Shown here in pieces: positions 24,043 to 35,925 of a DNA stretch of 64,000 nt. A model generated the notes under the pieces. The model was not told where the DNA came from. It saw only the letters and a list, made by a program, of their open reading frames with translations, and did no database searches. The DNA comes from Brachionus plicatilis (lineage: Eukaryota; Rotifera; Eurotatoria; Ploima; Brachionidae), in NCBI GenBank assembly GCA_010279815.1, contig QEOQ01000206.1, positions 261,328-325,327 on the forward strand. The letters are read 5' to 3'. The position numbers and the translations under genes are program-made. Each line of letters opens with the position of its first letter. Position 1 is the stretch's first letter.

Positions 24043-26779
24043 ATATATCTTTATTAAATAAAAAATAAAAAGATCGAATCATTATAATTTTTATTAGTAT
24101 AATTTCTTTTTTTTTAAGTTAGTTTTTATATTCATTAACTCGTGGTCGATCACACTACTACTACCACTTCTAAATTCCTTTTTTATTCGAAAATAAACTT
24201 AGAACCAAAGTAAAAAATCTTAATCTTAATGAAAAACATTTAGTTTTAAATAATCTAAAAAAATAAATCATTTTTGATTCTAAGTTTAGGTTTTTTTTTT
24301 ACATAACAATATTTTCTCCTTTAACTCAATTTTTTCCTAAAATAAAATTAAAGCAATTTAATTTTGTAATAAAACAGGAAAAAAAATCTGCCTATTTACA
24401 AAAGATTTATAAAAATGATTAGCTTAAAAAAATAGAAAAATTTCAGAGAAGGCAAACAAACAAAAAAATTATTACTAATCAATGTGTAAAACGATCATAC
24501 TAAATAATAAAACATTGCAGATGATGACTTAAAATATTTAGACCATAAATTTAAATAATTGATTTTTTTTTTCAAAATTTATTCCTAAGCCCAATTACTA
24601 GAATTACATATTTAAATCTAATCTATCTTTTCTATGGAAGCCTATGATTTAATCTAAAATAGTTCACTAAATATGACGATCCAATTTTCCATGCTTTTGA
24701 TTGCATAATTTTCAAAAATAGAAAATTCAATCTTTTTAGAAATTTTCTTAGATTATAATTATAATTTTTTAAATCAACAAATTATTCGTATTAATTGAAA
24801 TCATCTATGCTTGTCGTTTTGAAAAAATAAAGACGAATACATAAAATAAATTAATATTCAATACCGAAAAATATGGATATAAAAAGACTTGTTTTAAATA
24901 TTTTTAAATCATTTACTTTAAACTCAATTTTGCTTAAATATATTTGGATCAAATTTTCAATATTTTAAATATACTTTCAATATCATTACTATGAATCAAT
25001 CAAAGCTAGATAAGAAACAGCTCAAATTCAAACTAGTCTTCTGTTCTATGCGAAGTGTCTATATATTTTGTGTTCATTGCTTTATAAATATTTTGTATTT
25101 TTTTTCCTTTAAAAATTTTTCTTTTAAATTTGTTAATTAAATTAATAGAATGCATCAAATGAACATGATTAAAATATAATTTTTAATGGTTCTCAATAAA
25201 ATAATTTTTTTTTTATTCAAAAAATGTTTCTATAGTTAATTTTTTTTTGCAATAGAAATTATCTGGTTGTCTACTAAAGTAATCTGATGAAACCATTTCA
25301 ATTAAAATTAAAATATTTTCAAAGAGTGTGTGACAAAATATTTCATGATTTTGATAATTAAATATTGAGGCAATAATTAAAAATAATTTAAAAAGACTTT
25401 TATGTTTTTATTTAACTGTTGTAATTATTAACAACAATAAATGGAAATTATGCCAGAAAAGACTTTATGAGCTAAGAATTTATTAGAATTTTAGTAAAAA
25501 ATGTAAAAAAAAAGATTTAACCTAATCCAAATTGATTTTTCTAATTTATGTAAAAGTTTTCAAAGTTTTCAAATGACAGATGATTATATTTATTTAAAGT
25601 GTACTGTGCATCATTTGTTATCATAAATTGATTTTTAATCTGATATTTCTACTCTAAATTTTGGAATTATTAAATTTGGCGTTGGCAATTTTTTATTTGC
25701 TTGGAGTTATTAGTGATCTTTTTGTCCAAAATTTATACCTATGGTTGAAAACCTTTATTATTTTAGTTTAGCTATTAATTTTCTTAAGGCAAGAATCATA
25801 AATACACTAATAGGTTCACCAAAAAATAATATTTTGATTAAATTTAAGAGACTGCAAAAATTTTAATTTTAAATTAAAAATACAATTTAAATTTGATGAC
25901 TTTCTTGTATCGGCAATTAAAAAATTTTAATTTAATTTTAATTTAATTTTTTTTCACAAATTTTTTTAAAATTGATTTTCCTAGGCATGATTAAAATACA
26001 AGATCATACGACATTTTTTTTTTGGATTTCATTTAAATTCCCGAAAGCTTAACGAAATTTAGATTTTTCACCCCCAAAGGAAGAAAAAATACTAGCAAAA
26101 TTAATTGATTTTTCGATTAATTTAATTTTGAGTTAGAACGGATACAAACACTATTCTTTTAACTTGCTATTTACCATCATAAATCAGAAATAGTTTTGTT
26201 TAATTAAAGAGTATCATTTTTGATAAAGTATCGATTTTAATTTGTTTAAATTTAAATTTTTTTGAACAAAAAAATAATTTATGTTTATTTAGATAGATTT
26301 ATTAGGAGCGAAATATCTTTTTTTTTAAATAACATGCTTAGAAGGAGTAGTGATATTTAAAAACAAAAGGTTCCATGAAAATTTGAAAAGCTGTAAATCA
26401 ACAATCTATCTGAATCCAACTTGGATTATGTGTCTAAATAAAAATCAGCTCTAGAGCGATAATACGCCTAAATCGATTACATATAACAAAATGTTAATAC
26501 TTTTAGATTAAATCAATTGGTAATGAACTAAGTGAGTTTTTTTCAGCATTCGGTTTCTTTATATAATTAAGAATCTAATAGTCGAAAATATTATCAAGGC
26601 TCAAAGCATTATTTTCTTTTCAGCATAAGCTTAAATAAAAAAGCAACATTTTTTTTTTAGAAATTTTATATAATTTATAAATCCAATAGGAATAAAAGAA
26701 CGAAGTTTTTTTTTGGTATAATTTAAAATCGAATAGGGTTATTAAATGTTTAAAAAATAACATTTGAATCACGCGAACA
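24043..26779. other. AT-rich intergenic DNA upstream of the first SLC4 gene
   Basis: No coding frame or recognisable element. The promoter of the downstream transporter must lie near the end, but no motif is distinctive. Confidence 0.5.
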
Positions 26780-29700
26780 ATGTCAAAGCATATATTTTGT
26801 GAAGTAAATGAATTTCATAATTCCGAGTGGAAAGAGGTTGCCAGATGGCTCAAATATGAAGAGGATGTGGAAGAAGGGGGCCGATGGTCAAAACCTCATG
26901 TAGCTACTCTATCCTTGCACTCTTTATTCGAGCTAAGAAAGTGCCTGTCTTCTAATCCAATATTTTTTGATCTTTCTGGAGAGAATATGATAACAATAAT
27001 TGGTAACTAAATTTTTTTAATAAATTAAAAATTTGAATTTTTTTTTTAAAGATAAGGTATTGATGTTTTTGGTAAAGGCGTCTGTTTTAAAAGGGTCGGA
27101 TTTCGATAATGTCAAGTCCATTTTGATGGCTAAACATATTCACCAGCATGAAAAAGATTACAAAAAGCAACTTGATCTAGGTGAAAGGAAAACATTATCA
27201 ATTGTGAGGTCAATTAGTGATTTAACAAAAATTAAACACGAAAATCAAGGTAATCAAAGAAATAAAAAATAATTAAAATTTTTTGTTTTATAAAGCATAT
27301 TTTTTAAGCTGAAATCAAATCTCATTCAAGCTCAAATGGATCGAAATTGACATCAATTAATGCCGATGCAGAAAGGAAAAATGTTGAAGTCTTTGAATTT
27401 GATGATGGTGAGACAAAAATTCAAAAAAATTACTCAAAGCCAAAAGTAAATTTTGAAAAAAATTCAATTATATAAAATTTTAAATTTAAATAAAAAAGGA
27501 CGTATCAAGTCAATTTGGCTCATTGTCTTCTATGTCTAATGCAAGCCGTCATTGCTTTAGGGCTAATCAATCGTTTTTAAGAAAAATTCCTGAAGAAAGT
27601 GAAGCTGCGAATGTTCTAGTTGGAGAAGTTGATTTTCTAGATTATCAATTTTCAATATTTATTCGTCTTTCAAAATCAGCAATGCTCGGTGACATGACCG
27701 AGGTGGCTATTCCGACCCGCTTTTTGTTTATTCTCTTAGGACCAAAAGGAAACATAGAAAAATATCGTGAGATAGGACGATCAATGGCCACCTTATTGAG
27801 TGATGAAGTGACATTTTTTTTAGTTTAAACTTTAAAAATAAATAATTAATTAAAATAAAAATAGATTTTTCTTGAAGTGGCATATGCATCAAAGAGTAAA
27901 GTTCAATTGTTGAAAGGCTTTGACCAATTTTTAGATCAGCTTACGGTGATACCGCCAGGCGAATGGGACCCAAATATGAGATTAGAACCACCGGAAAAAA
28001 CACTCATGCGTGAAGAACGTTTGGAAAGAATTTCTCAAATAAATAAAATAAATGAATCAGAATTAAAACAACCAGTATGTGACATAAAAACAAGTGAGAT
28101 TGGATCAGAGCTCAAATTTACGGGAAGGTAGAACAAAATAGATCAGAATGAGTTTTTATTAGAAAAATTTTAATCTTAAGATTTTGTGGAGGACTCATAG
28201 ATGATCTGAAACGAAAATTACCTTGGTATTTAAGTGATTTTAAGGACGGACTTAATTTCCAATGCTTGTCATCAATTTTGTTCATGTATTTTGCTTGTCT
28301 AGCGCCAATAATTACTTTTGGAGGTGAATTTTTAAGATCATAATTAAATTGTCTTGAATTTTCCTTTAGGTCTACTCGGTGCAGCAACTGATTATAATAT
28401 GGTATTTTTAACAAAATTTTGACTCAATTTAAGCTTAATTTATTGAGTTATTTTAGTCAGCAATTGAAAGTTTAGTGTCCGGTGCAATTTGTGGAATTTT
28501 ATTTAGTTTGTTTTCAGGGCAACCGTTAAGCATCCTGGGAAGTACTGGGCCTGTTCTTGTTTTTGGTAAAAAAAAAATTTAAATCTAAAACAGCAATTAA
28601 TTTTTATTTGTTTAAGAAAAAATTTTGAATAATGTGTGCAAGTAAGTTTAAATAAATTCTAAAAAAATTTAATATTTATTTAAAAATTTCTAAAAAAAGA
28701 CAGTATGACATTGACTACATGGGTTTTCGTGCATGGGTCGGCTTATGGATGGCTTTTTTTCTGATCCTTGTAGTCTGTTTTGATATAAGTGCATTTGTGA
28801 AATACATTACCAGATTTACCGGTATATTTTGCCTTGGTCTTTTAGAAATTTTTGACTAAAAATTAAATACTTAGAGGAAAGTTTTGCAGCTTTGATTGCT
28901 TTCATTTTCATTCAAGAGTCAATAATGCAATTGATCAAAGTTAATAAATCTCATAAATACTCAAATAATCCGATAATTTATTTGCAAAATTATCTAGCAT
29001 GTAGCAAGTGCAAAAATTCAACCGAAACAAATTCTACACAAGTAAATCAATTAATAAGTTTATTAATTATTAATTTCTTAAAAGTGTGAAATGTACAAAT
29101 CACTGTCGGATTGTAACTATGCACCTGATGTATTCTTTTTTTCCGTCATTTTATTCATTTCAACATTTTTCATGGCTATGACGCTCAAAAGCTTTAAATT
29201 CACAAGTTTTTTGCCATCATCAGTAATAATCATCAGTTTCTTTTTGATAATTTTTACCATTGTGAATTTTAGAACGAAAAATTAAAAGAATCATTTTGTT
29301 TTTTCTAAACCCTAAAAATTATTTCTGGAATTTGTATCAAATCTAAATTTAGCTTCCGCAAAACAATTTCCTATAACATTGGAAAGACCAAACTAAAAAT
29401 AAAACTTTTTAAATTTTTTGTTGATCTTATCGATTTTAGTTAAATGGACAAAAAAGAATAAATTTTTTTAAATTGTATTAACTTATTTCTTAAAACTTTA
29501 ACTATTAACGTCGGTTTCAAATTGACACCGATCATTCTTGTGATAAATGTGTGTACATTTTTTCAAAGTTTTTGCAGAATCTGGAATTGGCTGGTACACT
29601 GAATGTAATGAAACCAATTTTGGACTTTTAAAAAAAATTTAATGAGTTTTTTTGTTTTAATTCTGTTTTTATTTTGTTTTGAAATTCACAATGCCTTTTT

Positions 29701-32060
29701 TTTTTCTTAAAAATTAAAAATATTATAAAGATTCGATCAAAAATCAGTGATTTCGGTGTCATCATTACAATATTCTTGAATGTAATGATAGATAGTTATC
29801 TAAATTTCAACACTCCTAAGTTAGCAGTGCCGTTGGAATTTGAGGTAAGCTTTGCTAAAAAAAAAACTCAATTTTCTAGCTAAATTTTGATAGACTACAA
29901 TTTCAAATCGGGGCTGGTTTATAGATCCTTTGCAACGTGTGAATAACAAATGGTGGTTAATATTAATAGCGAGTATACCAGCTCTGTTTTCTTCAATCTT
30001 AATTTTTATGGACCAGCACATTACTGCTGTTATAATGAACAGAAAAGAACACAAACTTAAAGTACTCAATTTTTAAATTGTCTGATTTTTGATAAAATTT
30101 TCTATTCAAAATTATTAAAAATGTTATAAAAAGATAAATAATTTTCTTTTACTATTTAGCTATTTTAAGAACTGAGAAAATTTGAAAAATCATTAGGTTT
30201 TTTTTCAAATAGTCTTCAATTCCAAAATTTTAAAAAGTTAGGGTGTATTTGTTTCGAATCATTTAATCAGTATCAAGCTGAATGGCATTATTCTGTAAAC
30301 CAGATAAATTGTATTACAAATTTTTAAAATACTTTGCCAAGAGAATTTTTTGAATTAGAGATTATAAATGGTTTAAAAAAAAGCAACTAATCCTTGAATT
30401 CCTTTAGTGGTTGGCTTTTAGTCATTTCTTATCAATAGCCCTTTTTATTATAACTATAATGAATTGAGATTGAGAGTTAATTAGAAAAATTTCCTTGTCA
30501 AAATAAATTTAAATAATTTAATTAGAAGCTTTTTTTCTTTAAACAATTATTTTATTTTTAGCTTTCCTCAGCAGTATTTAAATTTTTACCAAAAATGTTT
30601 TTCATTATCAACAAAAAAAATAAGCTTCATTAAGTAATTTTTAGAACCGTTTGATTTTATTTAATTCTTTTTATTTTTTTAATTAATTGTTAAAATTTTA
30701 ATAATTAGTGAATTTTATTCGAAAATATTTTAATTAAAATTAATATTTGATTAAATTCAGAGTTGTTTAAAAGTCATAAAGTGAAAGTCAAGTCTTTTGT
30801 CTTGACTTGAAAAATTATTTTTTAAAAATAAGTCTTTTGCCGTTCCATGTAGTTATTAAGGTGGCCAAATAAATTTTTTGCCGTTCCATTTAGTTATTAA
30901 GGCGGCCATTCTTATTTCAAAGTCTTTGAAATTACTTTTTTTTAGAAAAAAAAATTCAAGTCAAGTCAAATGATTTGACTTCAAAATTTTTAAAAGCCAA
31001 GTCAGTGACTTGACTTTGAATAGACTTTAAAATGACTTTTTTTCTGACTTTTGCGCAAGTCTGATTAAATTTAAATTAAAAAAAAATTAATTTTAAAACA
31101 AATTGTTTAGAAATCGTTTGGATACCATTTAGACTTGCTTATAATTGCTATTACCATCGTCATTAATTCCCTATTAGGGTAAGAAAATATAATTTTTGTA
31201 CATTTGTCCTAAATTAATCACTTCATTAAGTATACCATGGTTTGTAGCAGCAACTGTTCTTTCAATTAATAACATTAATAGTCTACGAAAAGAGTCGGAT
31301 TCCAGTGTTCCTGGTGAAAAGCCAAAGTAGCATTAATAATTAAAAAAAAATTTCTTTATTAAAAAAATTTAAAGATTTTTGGGTGTAATCGAACAACGCT
31401 TGACTGGTGTCGTGGTTTTTTCTTTAATTGGATCTTCTGTCTTTCTGGCCAAATATTTACAAGTATCTAACAGCCATCAAATTAATAATTTATCAGGAGT
31501 TAATTTAATTTATTTTGAAGAAAATTCCCATGCCAGTACTTTATGGCATATTTTTGTACATGGGCGTAGCTTCTCTAAATGGCATGCAATTTATGCAAAG
31601 ACTGCTACTTCTTTTAATGCCCGAAAAGCATCAGCCAGACTATGAATTTTTGAGATATGTCCGCACTTATAAAGTTCACACATTTACACTAATTCAAATT
31701 TTTTGCCTCATAGTTTTATTCTTGATTAAGACAAACAAAACTATAAGCATTTTGTTTCCATTGATGGTTCTAGCATTGGTTGGTATACGCAAGCTGCTCG
31801 ACTATGTTTTCACTCAAAAGGAACTCTTTTATTTGGATCAGGTATTGGAGTCTAAAAAGAAGTCAAAATGCGAACTCGACAAAGTGATGCTAGATGCCAG
31901 ACGAAATTCAAAAAATGACTTATACAGCTTAGACAAGTATACAACACGTGTTAGTGTTAGAGACAAAACTAGAGAGCCTTTTTTGCTAAATAACATTGTG
32001 AGCTTGAGCAAGAACCGTCTTCCGCCGCCACAAATAGTTATAATAGACACAGATGCTTAG
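26780..32060 (+). CDS. SLC4 bicarbonate transporter, Na+-coupled type, paralogue A
   Basis: Exons: 26780-27002, 27052-27249, 27309-27445, 27499-27807, 27865-28127, 28181-28323, 28370-28401, 28457-28565, 28617-28641, 28700-28821, 28875-29041, 29085-29222, 29731-29844, 29894-30061, 31111-31178, 31231-31326, 31375-31462, 31521-32060; 979 aa. An N-terminal cytoplasmic domain ([18 protein letters not shown], then [12 protein letters not shown]) is followed by the multi-pass transport domain from about residue 380. Diagnostic of NCBT-type SLC4 (A4/A7/A8/A10 group): [39 protein letters not shown] and the MDQHITAVI segment. Extracellular loop 3 has four cysteines and two N-S-T sequons. The protein moves HCO3-/CO3 2- with Na+ across the plasma membrane. 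Start: an upstream exon spliced at 26789 (AAAG/CAT) is possible, because the paralogue is about 35 residues longer here. Intron 12 (29223-29730) holds a GAAATTCACAATGCC MITE end near 29680, and intron 14 holds repeats. Confidence 0.93.
30762..31085. repeat. Intronic repeat cluster: AAGTCAAGTC motifs and a duplicated segment of about 34 bp
   Basis: Within intron 14 of the first SLC4 gene, TTTTGCCGTTCCATGTAGTT (about 30836) recurs about 39 bp later as TTTTGCCGTTCCATTTAGTT, each followed by ATTAAGGYGGCCA. Around them are direct and inverted copies of AAGTCAAGTC/GACTTGACTT. Related AAGTC/GACTT-rich patches occur near 5870-5930, 61120-61160 and 63840-63890. Confidence 0.5.
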
Positions 32061-32249
32061 GATGCTTTTTTTTTCAAATCTCAGCAAATTTGGCCCACTC
32101 GATTGCATCAGAATGACAAAGTCAAGGCTCATTTAAAAGACTGAAATGTGTATAAAACTCGCTAGAGCTTTTACTAAAATCGATTTTATTATGCAATTTT
32201 TTTTTGTTCAAAATAATAGAAGTTTAATTGAATTTTGAAAAATTGACTT

Positions 32250-32255
32250 AATAAA
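32250..32255 (+). terminator. Possible polyadenylation signal of SLC4 paralogue A
   Basis: AATAAA lies 190 bases after the stop at 32060. Weak positional evidence. Confidence 0.3.
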
Positions 32256-34860
32256 AGCTTTTTATTTATTTTATGTAAATAAAAATAGTTTTGTTTTCTA
32301 CTCAAAAAAAGTGGCTCATAAATTGTTTATTTTATCTTTTTTTTTTCTTTGTTTTTTCTTTTATGGTATTTTTATCATTGGTTTCATTTGTCAATAAATG
32401 TATACGATTTTTTTGTTAAATTCTTATTTTTCAATTAAAATTTATTAAGCGCCAAATAAATATTTTTATCATTCAAATAAATATAAATTACAAAATTTTT
32501 CTAATCAAAATTTACATTTTTCAATTTTAGTTTTTTAGGTTCGAAGAAGACTTTCCAATAAATTCAATTAATTATAAAAAAGAACATCTAGTAGACTATT
32601 TTTGCATTATCTTGCCACTACTGAGTTAAATTTCCTGCACAGACTGATTTAGCATCCTTCTTGCTAGACTGTCTTTATGTAATACGATTTCATTAAACTT
32701 CGAAATTGTTCGAAGGCAATATGAATTAAAAAAAAGCAATATATTAGCGTTACGCGTTTGGTACTAAGTTGCCATGTATATGGTTTAAAGCATAAAAAAT
32801 GTATAAAAAAAGCGATATTAGAGAACGCCTAAAAATATATTTTAAAATTTAAAATTTGATTACCAATGATTAGTTGCAAATTTTTTTCAGGCCGTTTTTA
32901 CGACACAATTTAAATTAAGTTGATAAGTTTTAGCTATAAAAATTCAAACCCAATGCAGTTTATTTTTTTAAATTAAGTTTTCTCTTTAGATAAAAAAGAT
33001 AAACTTTTGTTTAGAAATGAATTCTTACTAGAAATTTAGTCCACTGGAGTTTAAATTAAACAATAGTGGCGCTTTTTGCGTCACTTAATTGGTCTCTGAA
33101 TCAGTGAATAATTAAATGTTCATTTTTTTAAATTTTTTTCAAAATTGTTTTTAATAAAGCAGAATTATTTTGGAAAAATTCGCAAAAATAATTATGAAAA
33201 TATATAGTGAGTATATTAATCGATTATTTTTCAGAGTATTTAAAGAAAAAATATTTATTTTTATAAAATTTTGATTATGCAACAATTATTAAGAGCTTCC
33301 ATGCTTTTTCTTTTCATGCTTATTAAAAATTTTAATAGAAAAAAAATGATTACATAAAATCACACTTGAAGCCTTGTGCCTGACAATGTTTCGGAAATAC
33401 AGAAATTATTTGAAATTAACTTAGATTTACTAGTCGTTCTTTACTAGGCGAAGCGTCTTTTTTCAAGTTGGTGATCATTTTTAATAATTTAAAAACTGTT
33501 AATTTAAAGATATGAACAAAGAGATTGACTTGATAAATTTTTTTTTAAGATATGAAAATTTATTTGAACAAGAAAAAAAATTGCTAAAAATAATGTGATT
33601 TTCTTAAGTTTGTGAGGAAAATTTGTGTAATATTGGAACGCTCATACACTCAAAAGCTCATTTAGTTTTTTCAATTTAATTTTCAATTTTTTCAAATTTA
33701 TAAAAAAAAAATTTTAAATTGTAAGTGTTAAATTTAAAAGGTAAATTTAATTTCTATTCAAGGTTTATTATCGCGTAAACAGAAATAATCTCAGTTGCTC
33801 GTGGTAACAACATTTAAATTCATTTAAGTTCTTTTTTGATAAAATTAATTAGATATTTTGTGAAATTTTTTTGGTCATTCAGAATCATTGATTTTAAGTT
33901 GTCATCTTTGTTTTAAAATAAAACAATGAATCAATTCATGCGTATTTAAAGCCATACGTAATTAAATATTTTTAGATAATTTTTTTCTTCTAAAATATTT
34001 TTCATTGACAATTAATTTAAGCTTTATCAATTATAGGAAAAGCTTGTTTATAAAATGTGAACATTATCTTATTTAAATCAGGCCACTGGTAAAATACAAT
34101 TTTAATTTTTAACAAGCCAGATCAAAACTAGTTTTAATCATTGTAAAACTTAACTCAAAATGATGGTAGTTCATTTTTGATTATTTTAAAAATTGCTTAT
34201 AAGCATAGATTATATTATTATAATTGAAATTTTGAACATACACCATGATTACAAAGCTACTAAACGCATCCAGCTATTTTATCTGTTGTAAATTTGATTT
34301 GAGTCTATTCAAAACAAAAACAACGCTGCAACAACTCTAGGATATTAAATTATTTATAATTTTCCAATGATATAAGATATATCGATATTTTTTTTAATAT
34401 AAAAAAGTTCACTTTTCACCATTTAAGCACGCTTTGAGGGGTTTATAGCAAGCGCAAAATTTACAAAATTACTTGGATTTTATTTTCTCAAATAAATAAA
34501 CTTTTTAGAAAATTTATTAAAATTTTACTCAATTTTATTTTTGACTTGAAAATCAATAATGTTACAGCCTTTTTGTGCCTAGAAAATCACGCCTTAATTG
34601 TAATTGCTATAATTGTTTACCGAGCACGTAGCACAAAACAAAATGAACAGAAGAGACATACTCGGCAAAAATCATTCGGCAAAATAATCAATAGTTCTAA
34701 GTAAATATATTAAATGCCATTTGATTTCAACTAGAAATCTCGAGGAAGAACTTTTGTAAATATTTTGCTTGGGTAATTGTATGCTAGAACATAAATTATG
34801 ATCTATAGAACTAAAAAAAAGAGTTTTTTTAAGATGTCTGAAAATTATTTGATGCGTCAG
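32256..34860. other. AT-rich spacer between the SLC4 paralogues
   Basis: No coding similarity or clear repeat was recognised. Confidence 0.5.
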
Positions 34861-35035
34861 TTATCTGCTTTCTTTTTCAAATTGCTCGAGTTTTTCTTTC
34901 ATGATTCTATTACGTGCTAGGGATGCCGCGGTTAAATTTTGATAGGAAGCAGCTCTGGAGCGTTAACAGTAAGAGTAAAAATATTTTGATCAAACATATG
35001 ATGATGTAACATAGACATGAGACGACGTGCAGCAG
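34861..35035 (-). other. Coding-like minus-strand fragment, unidentified
   Basis: Two peptide-like stretches lie in this less AT-rich patch. Upstream, after a TTTAG acceptor, 35035 downward reads AARRLMSMLHHHMFDQNIF and ends at TAA near 34931. In a different frame, after a CTCCAG acceptor at 34955, it reads AASYQNLTAASLARNRIM then KEKLEQFEKESR and stops at 34861. The two share a YxNLxAAxxxR pattern. They cannot be joined by a normal intron. It could be a decayed gene, alternative terminal exons, or chance. No family recognised. Confidence 0.2.
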
Positions 35036-35925
35036 CTAAATTATAATATCAGATAAAATGATTTTTTTTATTTTAAAATTATTTTTTCTCAGTCTGATAA
35101 GCTTGTGTAATAAACAAATAATAATTAGAAACAAAATTTTAGCTAAAATTTACGACCAATTTTTTTATTTAAAAAAAATAATCTTTCTTTGATGAAAAAG
35201 AAAAAAATTATAATTAATTAAATAGTAAAACGTTCACTGTATTAAATTAAAAGAAATCGATAAGCTATTTTTAAAATTATTTGTGTTTTTTAAAATTTAT
35301 CGTTTGATCATCTGACTTTAAGAAATATTCAAAAAAAAATTTAATTGAGCATTTATTTTAAAAATTAAATTAGAACATTTTTTTTAATTAAAAAATTTAT
35401 TTATATAAATTATGAATTTTTTTTAATTGATGATTGTGTAGCAAATTTAATCAGTAATTTAAAATTATTTTGATTTACTCAAGAGTTTTTTTTTTACTAA
35501 TGTATCTAGAATTTGAGTCAAGAGTTCTTATCCAAATAAATGTGGCTAATGTTATCTTGGTTTTTGTGGAAAAAGCGAGGCAAAATGGCTCTCAAGAGAA
35601 ACAATTAGATGAATGCGCGTTAAACAAAAATAAAACTGCATTAAATAAAATTTCCCATTTGTTTCTGTGTCATTTTGTCAATCTAAAATTTCATTTTCAA
35701 TCAAATAAAATATTTTTTTTGTCCACTATTTGTTGTCAACTTTTAAAATTTATCTATTTTTGTTGCATTTTAGATTTAAAAAAAAAATCGCTTTGTCATT
35801 TTTACGACTAAGTCACATGAATATAAGAAGCTAGTATTTTTTTATCCACATTTTTGGTCCCATTCAAATAAAATGATTTATTAAGGTTAAAAATAAGATT
35901 TTGATGATTAATTAAAAGTGAAAAA

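Noticed and set aside
29587..29690. Complete MITE in SLC4-A intron 12
   Set aside because: Only the right end (GAAATTCACAATGCC) was found. No left partner could be identified, so it is mentioned only as a remnant.
35470..35811. 113-codon plus-strand frame upstream of SLC4-B
   Set aside because: Mostly F/L/I/K/N low-complexity residues, no recognised motif, and no splice link to SLC4-B that keeps homology.
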